DNA of 64,000 nt from Janthinobacterium tructae (GTDB taxonomy: Bacteria > Pseudomonadota > Gammaproteobacteria > Burkholderiales > Burkholderiaceae_D): positions 5,704,001 to 5,768,000 of the forward strand of contig NZ_CP041185.1 in NCBI RefSeq assembly GCF_006517255.1. The letters run 5' to 3'. The position numbers were made by a program, and so were the translations under genes. The notes under the pieces were generated by a model, which ran no database searches, was not told the DNA's origin, and saw only the letters and a list, made by a program, of their open reading frames with translations. Positions within the stretch are counted from its first letter, which is position 1. Each line of letters opens with the position of its first letter. Shown piece after piece: positions 24,896 through 34,451 of this stretch.

Positions 24896-25654
24896 TCAGG
24901 CTTGCTTGCGGCGGCGCGCCGCGAAACCGATGCCTGCCAGGCCCAGCAGCATCATCGCGTAGGTCGATGGCTCCGGTACCGAGGCGACGATATTGTCGAG
25001 CGCAAACTGGCCCTTGTTGGTGCTGAAAGCGTTGCAATTGCCGGCCGTGTTGCAAGTGAAGCCGAAGAAGGCCAGCGAGGCGAATTGCTGGCTGCCGAAG
25101 CTGGCGCTGGTGTTGTAGCGCTGGAACTGGAAGTTGCCGCCGATGGGGCCGCCCAGCTGATATGTTTCATAGATGGAAGAACCGTTGGCATAGAAGCCTT
25201 GCACGCGCAGCAGGCCCGCTACCGCCGGATAGGTGACGCCCTGGGCGTAGCCGATGAAGCTGGCGTCGAAACCTTGCAAGCTGACGCTGCCGCCCGTCTT
25301 CAGCGGATCGAGGTAGACGATGCCGTCGTTGAGCGATGCATAGTAATTGCTCGTATTGTTGGTCGGGCACGCCATGCCGCAGGCGGCCGGGTCCGTGCCG
25401 TCGAATACAGCGCCGACCAGGTCGCCATAGCTGGCGCCGACGGCATTCGAGGCGCCCGTCAGCAGGAATTTGCCGAATTCCAGGGAGTCACCGTGGCCGA
25501 CGAATTGGCTATCGATGTTGTCAAAGTTGATCACGTCCGCCATGGCGGCGGGAGTCCAGGCGGCGGACAGGGCCAGGATGGCGGCGCCGGTCCACTGCTT
25601 GGCCGAGAAAGGACTTGCCGCGGCAGTTGCCTTCGAATGCACAATACGAGTCAT
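24896..25654 (-). CDS. PEP-CTERM sorting domain protein (NF038120-like)
   Basis: 252 aa from the ATG at 25654 (MTRIVHSKATAAAS..), which has an AAGGGA ribosome-binding site; the frame is open 27 codons further. An extended signal peptide ends near WTPAAMA. The mature part (DVINFDNIDSQFVGHGDSLEFGKFLLTG..) contains two close cysteine pairs (CGMAC, CNTAGNC) and a beta-sandwich-like body. It ends in VPEPSTYAMMLLGLAGIGFAARRRKQA. I recall this layout as the NF038120 PEP-CTERM family, whose function is unknown. The gene precedes the subtilase on the same strand with a 42-bp gap and may be co-expressed with it. Confidence 0.82.
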   Translation of the reverse strand: MTRIVHSKATAAASPFSAKQWTGAAILALSAAWTPAAMADVINFDNIDSQFVGHGDSLEFGKFLLTGASNAVGASYGDLVGAVFDGTDPAACGMACPTNNTSNYYASLNDGIVYLDPLKTGGSVSLQGFDASFIGYAQGVTYPAVAGLLRVQGFYANGSSIYETYQLGGPIGGNFQFQRYNTSASFGSQQFASLAFFGFTCNTAGNCNAFSTNKGQFALDNIVASVPEPSTYAMMLLGLAGIGFAARRRKQA

Positions 25655-26117
25655 GAATTTTCCCTTGCTGTTTATGTAGGATGCAATATGTTTTGCGTCT
25701 GGGATGCTCTCTCCTGCGCGGCCGGATAAGACCAATGCGTAGAAAATTGATTTTTACTATAGCAAAAGAGGCAATTTTATTGTTTGATATTCTTGCAAAT
25801 TTAATTTGAAAGTTACAAATAATGAATGAATAAAATTCATCACTTACTATGACTTGGTAACCAGGAGTAGATGGTTTTCGCATCGAAAATAGTTGAGTAG
25901 TTGCCTAGCCAGCCGAGCGCGCGGCGTCGTGGCGGTTTCGCGCACGCTGGATGGTTTCCGCTGAAATTTGTTGTTCGCAGTGCAAATAAAAGATTGTATG
26001 AACTATAACCGGCATGGTAGGCTGATAAGCATCAGGCAAGCGCGTGTCGCCCGTGCGTGGCCATCCGCCGCGCGCAGCGACGCAATGTATTGAGGGTAGG
26101 CAATAAGGAGTTACCGG
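25655..26117. promoter_or_regulatory. Divergent intergenic region upstream of the T2SS-like operon
   Basis: 463 bp between the minus-strand PEP-CTERM gene and gspG. The left half is very AT-rich, with long A/T stretches at 25740-25850, and probably holds the PEP-CTERM promoter. The right half is GC-rich with no gene I trust. AAGGAG at 26105-26110 is a strong ribosome-binding site for the gspG-like start at 26118. A TATAAC at 26004-26009 could be a -10 box, but its -35 is poor. Confidence 0.4.
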
Positions 26118-26561
26118 ATGCATGCAGCACACAGGCAGAACCTTGCGGCAACGCGCCATGCGCGCGGCTTTACCTTGCTCGAATTGCTGGTCGTCATCGT
26201 GATCATCGGCTTGCTGGCGGCGTATGTCGGCCCCAAGTATTTTGCCCAGCTGGGCAAATCGGAAGTGACGGTGGCCAAGGCGCAGATCGAGGCGTTTGAA
26301 AAGTCGCTCGATACCTATCGCCTCGACGTGGGACGCTACCCGACCACGGAAGAAGGTCTGGGCGCACTGCTGGTGGCGCCGCCGGCTGCCGGCACGCGCT
26401 GGAATGGACCGTACCTGAAAAAGGCCGTGCCGCTCGATCCCTGGGGCCATGCCTATCAATACCGCGCACCCGGCAGCAAGGGCGAGTACGACATCGTCTC
26501 GATGGGCAAGGATGGCCAGCCCGGTGGCAGTGGCGAGAATGCCGACATCAGCTCGCAATAG
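26118..26561 (+). CDS. gspG: Type II secretion major pseudopilin (GspG-like)
   Basis: 147 aa with a short basic leader and the prepilin cleavage site G/FTLLELLVVIVIIGLLAAYVGPKYF, which keeps the Glu at +5. The C-terminal domain has the GspG pattern: DTYRLDVGRYPTTEEGLGALL, WNGPYLKKAVPLDPWGHAYQYR and a YDIVSMGKDGQPGG calcium-loop-like end. The major pseudopilin polymerises into the periplasmic piston. It is the first gene of the operon, with a strong Shine-Dalgarno. The prepilin peptidase needed to process it is not in this window. Confidence 0.93.
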   Translation: MHAAHRQNLAATRHARGFTLLELLVVIVIIGLLAAYVGPKYFAQLGKSEVTVAKAQIEAFEKSLDTYRLDVGRYPTTEEGLGALLVAPPAAGTRWNGPYLKKAVPLDPWGHAYQYRAPGSKGEYDIVSMGKDGQPGGSGENADISSQ

Positions 26562-26596
26562 CGCCAGCGCTACTCCTCCCTCACGGAAACGCCATC

Positions 26597-27802
26597 ATGC
26601 AGTTTGAAGTTCGCGCGCTCTCCACGGACCAGGCAGCGGTCACCTTGTCGACTTGCGTGATTGACGCGCGCGACGAAGCGGACGCGCGCCGCCAGGCCGA
26701 GGCGCGGGGCCTGTTTGTCAGCGCCATCCGGCCGCTGCGGGCCACGCCGTTCAGCGCGGCCGGACGCCAGCGCGCGCGCGCGCTGCCCCTGTTGCTGTTT
26801 AGCCAGGAATTGCTGGCGCTATTGAATGCGGGCCTGGGCATCGTCGAGGCGCTCGAAGCCCTGTTGGAAAAGGAAGCGGCGCCGGCCACGCGCAGCGTGC
26901 TCACGCGCCTGCTGGAAGGCTTGCGCGAAGGCAAGCGTTTTTCCGCCGTGCTGGCAGAGCAGGCCGAACTGTTCCCAGCGCTCTACATCGGCATCGTCAA
27001 GGCGGCCGAAGGCACGAGCGACTTGCCGCGCGCGCTGTCGCGCTATATCGACTACCAGCAGCGCATCGATGCGGTGCGCTCAAAAATCGTCAGTGCCGCC
27101 ATCTATCCGGCCATCCTGCTGGCCGTGGGTGGCGGCGTCAGCGCCTTCCTGATCACCTATGTCGTGCCGCGCTTTGCCGAGGTGTACCAGGGCGCCGGGC
27201 GCAACCTGCCGTGGATGTCGCAAGTCATGCTCAGCTGGGGCCAGTTCGTCACCGAACACGGCCTGGTCCTGCTGTTGGCGCTGGCGCTGGCCGGCAGCGT
27301 GTTGCTGACCGCCGTGCGCCGCGTGCTGCGCAACGGCGGCGTGGCGCGCCTGCTGGCAAAGCTGCCCGGTATCGGCGAGCGCGTGCGCATCTATGAATTG
27401 TCGCGCCTGTACCTGACGCTGGGCATGCTGGCGGAAGGCGGCATCACCATCGTGCAGGCAATTTCCACCGTGCAAGCGATGGTTTCGCCGCGCATGCAGG
27501 CGTCGTTGCGCCAGGCGCGCGACGCCATCGAGGCGGGCCAGCCCCTGTCCTCGGCGTTTGAGCAGCATCAACTGACGACGCCCATTTCCCTGCGCATGCT
27601 GCGCGTGGGCGAGCGCACGGGCGACATGGGCCCCATGCTGACGCAGTCGGCGGCCTTTTACGACGGTGAAATCAGCCGCTGGATCGACCGCTTCACGCGC
27701 ACCTTCGAGCCGCTGCTGATGGCCGCCATCGGCCTGATCGTGGGTGCCATCGTGATCCTGCTGTACATGCCCATCTTTGACCTTGCCGGCGATATTTCAT
27801 GA
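26597..27802 (+). CDS. gspF: Type II secretion inner-membrane platform protein (GspF-like)
   Basis: 401 aa with the two-fold repeated T2SSF domain. The first repeat is at ~70-190 (LPLLLFSQELLALLNAGLGIVEAL) and the second at ~270-395 (YELSRLYLTLGMLAEGGITIVQAI). Three predicted membrane segments lie around 170-190, 215-235 and 370-395, the last being FEPLLMAAIGLIVGAIVILLYMPIFDL. GspF/PilC proteins couple the cytoplasmic ATPase to pseudopilus assembly. Its stop overlaps the next start by 4 bp (ATGA). Confidence 0.92.
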   Translation: MQFEVRALSTDQAAVTLSTCVIDARDEADARRQAEARGLFVSAIRPLRATPFSAAGRQRARALPLLLFSQELLALLNAGLGIVEALEALLEKEAAPATRSVLTRLLEGLREGKRFSAVLAEQAELFPALYIGIVKAAEGTSDLPRALSRYIDYQQRIDAVRSKIVSAAIYPAILLAVGGGVSAFLITYVVPRFAEVYQGAGRNLPWMSQVMLSWGQFVTEHGLVLLLALALAGSVLLTAVRRVLRNGGVARLLAKLPGIGERVRIYELSRLYLTLGMLAEGGITIVQAISTVQAMVSPRMQASLRQARDAIEAGQPLSSAFEQHQLTTPISLRMLRVGERTGDMGPMLTQSAAFYDGEISRWIDRFTRTFEPLLMAAIGLIVGAIVILLYMPIFDLAGDIS

Positions 27803-29496
27803 TGCACACTGATTCTGCGCCCACCGTGACCATCGACGCTGCGCTGCTGCAGAGCGCGCGCGCCCTGTGCCTGCACTCGAAGCGCAGCCTGGTCGAAGAA
27901 TTGCAGCAACTGAGCGGCATCGAGGCGCGCGCCGTGGTGCGCGAACTGGCGCGCCCCTTCGGCTTGGGCGTGCTGGAAACGGCCGACATGCTGGCCTACG
28001 TTCCCGCCTTCGACCTGCTGCCGCTGTCGCAGGCATTGGCGCGCCACAGCGTGCTGCTGCGCGCCGCCGATGGCCAGCTGGTGGGCGTGATTGCCGACCC
28101 GTTCGACCTCGACCTGCAAACCTGGCTGGGCGCGCGCGCGGGGCAGGCCAGCCTGACTGTGCGCCTGGCGCTGCAGGCCGACATCGGCGCCTACCTGTCG
28201 AAGCAGGAAGAATCGGCGCGCGCCGTCGACAACCTGCTGCCTGGCGCAGCGAACGACGCGCGCCGCGATGGCAAGACGGCCGCCGTGCTGTCATTCGCCA
28301 GCGTCTCGGAAGCGGCCAGCCCCGCCGTCAAGCTGGTCAACTCGACGCTGTACGACGCGCTGAAGGCGGGCGCCTCGGATATCCACCTGGAAAGCACGGC
28401 CGGCGGCCTGGCCGTCAAGTACCGCGTCGATGGCGTGCTTGATCACGCCACGTCCGTCAACGGCATCGAAGTGGCCGAACACATCATCTCGCGCCTGAAA
28501 GTGCTGGCCGAACTCGATATCGCCGAGCGCCGCGTACCGCAGGACGGCAGCTTCCGCGTTGAATCGGGCGGGCGCGAAATCGACTTGCGCGTCTCCATCA
28601 TGCCCAGCATCCATGGCGAGGACGCCGTCATCCGCATCCTCGACAAGCGCGCCATGATCGAGGCGTACGGTGCGCTGACCCTCGAAGCACTGGGTTTTGA
28701 CGCCCCATCGCTGGAAGCCTTGCGCGCGCTGGCGCAGGAAGCCTACGGCATGTTGCTCGTCACCGGTCCCACGGGGTCGGGCAAGACCACGACCCTGTAC
28801 GCGGCGCTGACGGAAATCCATAACGGGCGCGAAAAGATCATCACCATCGAAGATCCCGTCGAATACCAGCTGCCCGGCATTTTGCAGATACCCGTGAATG
28901 AAAAGAAGGGGCTGACCTTTGCCAAGGGCTTGCGCTCGATTCTGCGCCACGACCCCGACAAGATCATGGTGGGCGAGATCCGCGACCGCGAGACGGCGGA
29001 AATCGCCGTGCAGTCGGCCCTCACAGGCCACCTGGTACTCACCACCGTGCATGCGAATAATGTGTTCGACGTGTTCGGCCGTTTTACCCACATGGGCATC
29101 GACCCGTATGCGTTTGTCTCGGCCCTGAACGGCATCTGGGCGCAGCGCCTGATCCGCACCAATTGCCCCCATTGCGCCACCGAATACACGCCGGACGATG
29201 GTGAGCTGGCCAGCGTGGGGCTGGCGCGCGCCGACGTTGATGCATATCAATTCAAGCAGGGCAAGGGCTGTGGCGACTGCCGCGGCACGGGCTACAAGGG
29301 GCGCCGCTCGATCGCCGAAATCCTCGTGCTGACCGATGAAATCCGCGAACTCATCGTCGACAAGAAACCGATCCGCCAGATCAAGGCGGCCGCGTATGCG
29401 AACGGCACGCGCAGCCTGCGCCTGGCGGCGCTGGAACTGGTCAGGCGGGGCGCCACCACCATCACGGAAATCAAGAGGGTCACCCTGCATGCGTAG
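27799..29496 (+). CDS. gspE: Type II secretion ATPase (GspE-like)
   Basis: 565 aa. The N-terminal GspE N1/N2 domain spans ~1-150. The ATPase core has Walker A GPTGSGKT at residues 323-330, an Asp box (EDPVEYQLPGILQIPVNEKKG), Walker B MVGEIRDRETAEIA and a His box (LTGHLVLTTVHAN). A tetracysteine zinc motif (CPHC...CGDC) near 455-495 is typical of GspE and PilB. It would power pseudopilus growth from the cytoplasm. It is translationally coupled at both ends: 4-bp overlap with gspF and 8-bp overlap with the following gene. Confidence 0.93.
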   Translation: MMHTDSAPTVTIDAALLQSARALCLHSKRSLVEELQQLSGIEARAVVRELARPFGLGVLETADMLAYVPAFDLLPLSQALARHSVLLRAADGQLVGVIADPFDLDLQTWLGARAGQASLTVRLALQADIGAYLSKQEESARAVDNLLPGAANDARRDGKTAAVLSFASVSEAASPAVKLVNSTLYDALKAGASDIHLESTAGGLAVKYRVDGVLDHATSVNGIEVAEHIISRLKVLAELDIAERRVPQDGSFRVESGGREIDLRVSIMPSIHGEDAVIRILDKRAMIEAYGALTLEALGFDAPSLEALRALAQEAYGMLLVTGPTGSGKTTTLYAALTEIHNGREKIITIEDPVEYQLPGILQIPVNEKKGLTFAKGLRSILRHDPDKIMVGEIRDRETAEIAVQSALTGHLVLTTVHANNVFDVFGRFTHMGIDPYAFVSALNGIWAQRLIRTNCPHCATEYTPDDGELASVGLARADVDAYQFKQGKGCGDCRGTGYKGRRSIAEILVLTDEIRELIVDKKPIRQIKAAAYANGTRSLRLAALELVRRGATTITEIKRVTLHA

Positions 29497-30307
29497 AGCT
29501 TTTGGAATGGGTTTGCGCCTGGGCGTGGCGGCGGGCAGCATCAGCCTGTGGCGCAGCAGCCGCTGGCGCGCACCGGCATGGACTCTGCTGCGCGAGGTCG
29601 CGTATGTGCCCGACACCGGCCTGCATGGCGACTTTGCTGCCCTGGGCCAGGCGCTGGAACAGATTCTGCCGGAGGGACAATACGCGCGCTGGCCCTTGTC
29701 CGTGGTGCTCGACGATGCGTTGGCGCGCCTGTGGCAAGTGGACATGCCGCAAGGCGCCGCGCGCCTGGCCGACATCGAGGCTGCCGCCGCGCTGCGTTTC
29801 CAGTCGCTGTATGGCGATCCTCCCGGCCTGTGGCAAAGCTGCCACGCCTGGGACGCGCGCGCGCCGTTTTTCTGCGCCGTGCCGCGCGCGCTGCTGGCGC
29901 AACTTGCCCGCGTGGCCCTGGACCGCAAGCTGGCATTGATTTTCATCACGCCGCAATTCGCGCGCCACTGGAACCGCTGGCACGGCGCGCTGAAACCGGG
30001 CGCCTGGTTTGGCCAGTTGCAGGAGAACACCTTGACCCTGGGCGTGCGTCACGATGGCCGCCTGCGCGCCGTGCGCGCGCTGCCTGTGCCCCCGGACGCG
30101 GGCCATGGCTGGCTGGTGCAGACACTGGCGCGCGAGGCGCTGCTGCAAGGCGTGCCCGCACCGGCGCAGCTGCAGCTGTGCGGCGCGCCGCCATCAGGCT
30201 GGCTGGCGCCGGCGGCAGCGTTTCAATGCCAGTTTTTTTCCACGCCAGACGGGGACGGTGCCTTGTCGCCGGCCGCGCGGCTGGCGCGCAGCGCAGGCCT
30301 GGCATGA
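29489..30307 (+). CDS. PilM/GspL cytoplasmic-domain-like protein
   Basis: 272 aa. The ATG at 29489 lies inside the end of gspE. The N-terminus GMGLRLGVAAGSISLWRSS and the segment ADIEAAAALRFQSLYGDPPGLW are reminiscent of PilM or the cytoplasmic domain of GspL, but the actin-like motifs are weak. No membrane segment is obvious. Position between GspE and a PilN-like gene supports a platform role linking the ATPase to the membrane. Assignment rests mainly on gene order. It overlaps the next gene by 4 bp. Confidence 0.6.
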   Translation: MRRAFGMGLRLGVAAGSISLWRSSRWRAPAWTLLREVAYVPDTGLHGDFAALGQALEQILPEGQYARWPLSVVLDDALARLWQVDMPQGAARLADIEAAAALRFQSLYGDPPGLWQSCHAWDARAPFFCAVPRALLAQLARVALDRKLALIFITPQFARHWNRWHGALKPGAWFGQLQENTLTLGVRHDGRLRAVRALPVPPDAGHGWLVQTLAREALLQGVPAPAQLQLCGAPPSGWLAPAAAFQCQFFSTPDGDGALSPAARLARSAGLA

Positions 30308-30852
30308 CGCGCCTCGATATCGATTTCGCCCCCCCCGGCTGGCGCCGCAGCCTGCACCGCGTGCCCGCATGGGCATGGATCACGGGGGCGCTGGGCGTGG
30401 CGCTGATCGCTACGGCGGCATACAGCGGCAGCGCCGCGCTGCAGCGCCAGCAGGCCAGCGAGATGCAATGGCAGCGCGCGCAGCAGCGCGTCGCGCAAGC
30501 CGCGCAGGAGCCGCCACCCATGGCGATCGTGCCGATTGCGCCGGCGCAGGCGGCGGCCGTGAATGCGGCCATCCTGCAACTGAATCTGCCGTGGCGCGAC
30601 CTGCAGGATGCGCTGGCCAGCGCCACGCCGCCCGGCATCGCGCTGCTGGCGCTGGAGCCGGATGCGCGCAAGCGCGTGCTGAAGATCACGGCCGAAACCA
30701 CCAGTAGCGACGCCATGGTGGCGTATGTGGCGCAATTGAAGCAGCAGCAGCTGTTTGGCGTGCGCGTGCAGCTGCTGCGCCATGAAATCAATGCACTCGA
30801 TCCGAACCGGCCCTTGCGCTTCCAGTTGGAAGCACGCTGGGGTGCGCCATGA
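30304..30852 (+). CDS. PilN/GspL-C-like inner-membrane assembly protein
   Basis: 182 aa. A short cytoplasmic N-terminus (MTRLDIDFAPPGWRRSLHRVP) and one membrane helix (AWAWITGALGVALIATAAYSG) are followed by a coiled-coil-prone Gln/Ala-rich stretch. A ferredoxin-like periplasmic domain then runs from about residue 90 (LNLPWRDLQDALASATPPGIALLALEPDARKRVLKI). This is the PilN layout, with the DF.P and LPW...L..L marks. It should pair with the following PilO-like protein. Four-base overlaps join it to both neighbours. Confidence 0.75.
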   Translation: MTRLDIDFAPPGWRRSLHRVPAWAWITGALGVALIATAAYSGSAALQRQQASEMQWQRAQQRVAQAAQEPPPMAIVPIAPAQAAAVNAAILQLNLPWRDLQDALASATPPGIALLALEPDARKRVLKITAETTSSDAMVAYVAQLKQQQLFGVRVQLLRHEINALDPNRPLRFQLEARWGAP

Positions 30853-31412
30853 TGGCCATCGACCTCCATACCTTGCGCCTGCGCGCGCAACTGCTGCTGC
30901 GCCGCGTGGGCACGCCCGCCTGTATCGCCGTGGCCTTGCTGGTGCTTGGTGTGGCCGCCTGGACCTGGGCCTGGCAGCAGCGCGCCGTGGCCGCGCAGCT
31001 GGCAGCGCGTCCATTGCCGGCGGCCTCGCTGGCCGCAGTTGCTGCGGTACCGGTGGCGACATCGGGCGAGAACCTGGCGCGCTTCCATGCGACGCTGGGC
31101 CAGCAGCGCCACGTCGAGCAGCAAGTCAAGCTGCTGTTCGACCTGGCCGCGAAAAACGGCCTGCAGCTGGCGCAGGGCGAGTACAAGAGCGGCTACGACA
31201 AGGCCAGCCGCGTCGCCACTTATCAGGTGACCTTGCCACTCAAGGGCAGTTATGCGGCCGTGTGGCAGTTTGCGCTGCAGGCGCTGCGCGCCATGCCGTT
31301 CGCCTCGCTCGATGAACTGAGTTTTCGCCGCGAGCAGATCGCCGACACGCAGCTCGAAGCGCGTTTGCGCCTGACCTTTTATTTAGCTGACAGCGCGGGA
31401 GAAGCACCATGA
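30849..31412 (+). CDS. PilO/GspM-like inner-membrane assembly protein
   Basis: 187 aa. One N-terminal membrane helix (TPACIAVALLVLGVAAWTWAW, ~20-42) is followed by a Pro/Ala-rich link and a small periplasmic domain. That domain includes LLFDLAAKNGLQLAQGEYKS and YQVTLPLKGSYAAVWQFALQALRAMPFASLDELSFRR, which match PilO/GspM-type ferredoxin-like folds. In pilus systems PilN and PilO heterodimerise and recruit the lipoprotein or inner-membrane link to the secretin. There is a tandem ATGATG start. The stop overlaps the next start by 4 bp. Confidence 0.75.
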   Translation: MMAIDLHTLRLRAQLLLRRVGTPACIAVALLVLGVAAWTWAWQQRAVAAQLAARPLPAASLAAVAAVPVATSGENLARFHATLGQQRHVEQQVKLLFDLAAKNGLQLAQGEYKSGYDKASRVATYQVTLPLKGSYAAVWQFALQALRAMPFASLDELSFRREQIADTQLEARLRLTFYLADSAGEAP

Positions 31413-31930
31413 CGCCGCGCCATTACCTGCTGCTGGCCGGAGTGCTGGGCGCAGGCGCCTTGCTGCTGTTTGGCGAGCGCCAGCCCGTCTCCGAGGTGGC
31501 CGAGGCGGTCGAGCGGGCCGTGGCGCCAGCGCGCCAGCGCGCTGCCAGGCCTGCCGTCGCACAGCCAGCCATCCTGGCGCTGCTGCCGCGCAGCGAGGTG
31601 GCGGGCGAGGACGGCGACACCTTTGGCGGCGCCGATGGCGTCTTCCAGAGCCAGAACTGGACTCCGCCGCCACCGAAAATGGCGGTGACCGCCGCACCGC
31701 CGCCGCCACCGCCGATGGCGCCGCCGCTGCCGTTCGTCTACCTGGGCAAGGCGGCAGCCGATGGCGCCTGGGAAGTGTTTTTGTCGCGCGCCGACAAGAC
31801 GTATATCGTGCGCGCCAATACTGTCATCGATGGCGCCTACAAGGTCGTGACGATCGCGCCGCCCGTCATGACGCTCACTTATCTGCCGTTGAACCAGGTT
31901 CAGCAGCTCAACATTGGAGTATTCGAGTGA
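31409..31930 (+). CDS. PilP/GspC-like periplasmic link protein (secretion system X-type)
   Basis: 173 aa. An N-terminal membrane or signal helix (HYLLLAGVLGAGALLLFG) is followed by a long Pro/Ala-rich spacer with PPPPPKM/PPPPPP tracts (~85-105). A compact homology-region-like beta domain then follows: PLPFVYLGKAAADGAWEVFLSRADKTYIVRANTVIDGAYKVVTI. This beta pattern matches PilP and GspC HR domains, which contact the secretin N0 domain. Databases often carry this gene as a 'secretion system X' protein. The call rests on layout and on position directly before the secretin. Confidence 0.65.
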   Translation: MTPRHYLLLAGVLGAGALLLFGERQPVSEVAEAVERAVAPARQRAARPAVAQPAILALLPRSEVAGEDGDTFGGADGVFQSQNWTPPPPKMAVTAAPPPPPPMAPPLPFVYLGKAAADGAWEVFLSRADKTYIVRANTVIDGAYKVVTIAPPVMTLTYLPLNQVQQLNIGVFE

Positions 31931-33960
31931 TGTCTCGTTCCTTTTCATCGGCGCTGCTGTTGGTGCTGCTGTCCGGCTGTGCCGGGCAGCAGGCCTACCT
32001 CGACGGGCGCGAGCTGATCGCGCAAAACCAGGTGCCTGCCGGCCTGCAAAAGCTGCAGGAAGCGCTGCAGCAGGACCCCGGCAACGTGCAGTACCGCAGC
32101 GCCTACCTGCAGGCGCGCGAACGGGCCACCAGCACCGGCCTGCAGCAGGCCGAGCGTCAGGCGCAAACGGGGCAGGGCGAGCTGGCGCGCGCGGGCTTTC
32201 TGGGCGTGCTGGAAATCGATGCGCAGAACGAGCGCGCCACCAGCGGCTTGCGCGCGCTCGAGCGCGAACAGCGCCAGGGGAAATTGCTGGCTGATGCACG
32301 CACGGCGTTTGATGCAAAACAATACGACCCGGCGCGCCAGCGCCTGAACGCCATCCTGACGGAGCAGCCGAACCATGCGGGCGCGCGCGCGCTGCAGCGC
32401 GAAGTCGATGAAAAGACGGCGCCGCCTATCGTCGAATCGGGCCTGGCCAAATCGTACAAGCAGCCGATCAGCATCGAGTTCCGCGACGCGCCATTAAAAC
32501 AGGTGTTCGAACTGATTGCGCGCCGCTCCGGCCTCAATTTCGTCTTCGACAAGGACGTCAAGGCCGATGCGAAAACCTCGATCTTCCTGAAGAACAGCAC
32601 GGTGGAATCGGCCATCTACTTCCTGCTGGTGACGAACCAGCTGGAGCAGCAGGTGATGGATGCGAACACCATCCTGATTTACCCGAACGTGGCGGCCAAG
32701 CTGAAGGAATACCAGGAAGTGCTGGTGAAGACCTTTTTCCTCGCCAATGCCGACGCCAAACAGGTAGCCAACACGCTCAAGACTATTTTGAAGACGCGCG
32801 ACGTGGTGGCCGATGAAAAACTCAACCTCGTCATCGTGCGCGATACGCCCGAGGCGATCCGCCTGGCCGAGCGCCTGATCGCGCTGCAGGACGTGCCAGA
32901 GGCGGAAGTGGTACTGGAGCTGGAAATCCTCGAAGTCAAGCGCAGCCGCCTGCTGGAACTGGGCGTGGCCTGGCCGACGAGCCTGACCCTGACGCCGCTC
33001 TCCACCTCGGGCGGGATGGGGCTGACCATCAGCGACCTGAATAATCTGAACCAGCGCAGCATTGGCGTGAGCGACCTGTCCGTGACGGCCAACATCAACA
33101 AGAAGGACGGCGACGCCAACATCCTGGCCAACCCGCGCATCCGCGTGCGCAACCGCGAAAAGGCGAAGTTCGTCATCGGCGACAGGGTGCCCGTGGTGAC
33201 CACCACCATTTCGCCGGGCACGGGCGGCTTCGCTTCCGAATCCGTCAGCTACCTGGACGTGGGCCTGACGGTGAACGCCGAACCGACTATCTACCTGAAT
33301 AACGAGGTGGGCATCCGCATTTCGCTCGAAGTGAGCAACCTGGGCGCGGCCACCGTCACCCGGAGTGGCTCGACCTTGTACCAGATCGGCACGCGCCAGG
33401 CCTCGACCATGCTGCAATTGAAGGATGGCGAAAACCAGGTGCTGGCGGGCTTGATCAACAACGAAGAGCGCAGCTCGGGCAACAAGGTGCCGGGCTTGGG
33501 CGACATTCCCGTGCTGGGGCGGCTGTTCGGCAGCAGCAAGGATGACAGCCAGAAGACCGAGATCGTGCTGTCGATCACGCCGCACCTGGTGCGCACGGTA
33601 CAGCGTCCGGAAGCGAAGGAATCGGAATTTTCGGCCGGCACGGAAGGCAGCTTTCGCCGGCGGCCCGACATGGCGGCCAAGGCAGCCACGCAGATGCCGG
33701 GCACGGTGATCGTGCGTTCCGGCGCGTCGGCCGTCGGCATGCAGGCGCCGCCGCCGCAGCCGCTGATGGTGCCGGGCCAGGTGCCGCAGACGCTGCCGCA
33801 GCCGCAGACGGTGGCCTCGCCAGAGGTGACGCCATCCCCCGAAACACCTGCCGCCTCGCCGCTGCCGCTGTCCTCGGGCCAGCCCATGCCGCTGCCGGTG
33901 TCGCCCTTGCCGCTGTCGTCCGGCCAGCCCGTGCCGGTGGCGCAGCCAACCGCCAAATGA
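31930..33960 (+). CDS. gspD: Secretin (GspD-like) with lipoprotein signal and TPR-like N-terminus
   Basis: 676 aa. A lipobox LLSGC at ~13-17 suggests a lipoprotein, so pilotin-independent targeting is possible. Residues ~20-170 are TPR-like helices ([29 protein letters not shown]). The secretin N0/STN domain covers ~180-235 ([28 protein letters not shown]), and an N1 domain follows. The secretin barrel domain spans ~330-560, ending [17 protein letters not shown] and [13 protein letters not shown]. The last ~110 residues are Pro-rich, with a near-repeated [10 protein letters not shown] unit. The TPR-plus-secretin layout is closer to Tfp/MSHA-like secretins than to classical T2SS GspD. It overlaps the upstream gene by 1 bp and the downstream one by 4 bp. 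Confidence 0.92.
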   Translation: MSRSFSSALLLVLLSGCAGQQAYLDGRELIAQNQVPAGLQKLQEALQQDPGNVQYRSAYLQARERATSTGLQQAERQAQTGQGELARAGFLGVLEIDAQNERATSGLRALEREQRQGKLLADARTAFDAKQYDPARQRLNAILTEQPNHAGARALQREVDEKTAPPIVESGLAKSYKQPISIEFRDAPLKQVFELIARRSGLNFVFDKDVKADAKTSIFLKNSTVESAIYFLLVTNQLEQQVMDANTILIYPNVAAKLKEYQEVLVKTFFLANADAKQVANTLKTILKTRDVVADEKLNLVIVRDTPEAIRLAERLIALQDVPEAEVVLELEILEVKRSRLLELGVAWPTSLTLTPLSTSGGMGLTISDLNNLNQRSIGVSDLSVTANINKKDGDANILANPRIRVRNREKAKFVIGDRVPVVTTTISPGTGGFASESVSYLDVGLTVNAEPTIYLNNEVGIRISLEVSNLGAATVTRSGSTLYQIGTRQASTMLQLKDGENQVLAGLINNEERSSGNKVPGLGDIPVLGRLFGSSKDDSQKTEIVLSITPHLVRTVQRPEAKESEFSAGTEGSFRRRPDMAAKAATQMPGTVIVRSGASAVGMQAPPPQPLMVPGQVPQTLPQPQTVASPEVTPSPETPAASPLPLSSGQPMPLPVSPLPLSSGQPVPVAQPTAK

Positions 33961-34448
33961 GGCTGGCCCATGCCAGGAAGGGGCAGGGTGGCTTCAGCCT
34001 GATCGAGCTGCTGGTGACCCTGGCCATCCTGGGCGTGCTGGCCACGCTGGTGGTGCCCGTCACGCAGGTGGCCATGCAGCGGCGCCAGGAGCAGGATTTG
34101 CGGCGCGCCTTGCGCGATATCCGCCAGGCTCTGGATGCGTACAAGCGCGCCGGCGACGAAGGGCGCATCGTGCGTGCCACGGACGCCAGCGGCTACCCGA
34201 AAAGCCTGGAAGTGCTGGTCGAGGGCGTGCCGGACCAGCGCAACCCGAAACGCAGCAAGATGTTCTTCCTGCGCCGCGTGCCGCGCGACCCGTTCAATGC
34301 CGATGCCAGCCTCAGCGATGCGCAGACATGGGGCCGGCGCAGCTACGCCAGCGAGGCGACCGAGCCGCGCGAGGGGGACGACGTCTACGATGTGTATTGC
34401 ACATCCAGCAAGACTGGCCTGAACAATGTGCCTTACCGCTTATGGTGA
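33957..34448 (+). CDS. Prepilin-type pseudopilin
   Basis: 163 aa. The class III leader and N-terminal helix [25 protein letters not shown] include Glu at +5. The C-terminal part resembles GspG-type domains ([41 protein letters not shown]). The end has a [20 protein letters not shown] calcium-loop-like tail with the one cysteine. It would be a minor component of the pseudopilus of this system. It overlaps the secretin gene by 4 bp. Confidence 0.85.
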   Translation: MRLAHARKGQGGFSLIELLVTLAILGVLATLVVPVTQVAMQRRQEQDLRRALRDIRQALDAYKRAGDEGRIVRATDASGYPKSLEVLVEGVPDQRNPKRSKMFFLRRVPRDPFNADASLSDAQTWGRRSYASEATEPREGDDVYDVYCTSSKTGLNNVPYRLW

Positions 34449-34451
34449 ACC

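Noticed and set aside
21572..25729. Very long open frame of ~1385 codons opposite the subtilase and PEP-CTERM genes
   Set aside because: It is the antisense shadow of two well-supported minus-strand genes in GC-rich DNA. Its composition (His/Arg/Gln/Gly-rich) has no domain, and it has no ribosome-binding site.
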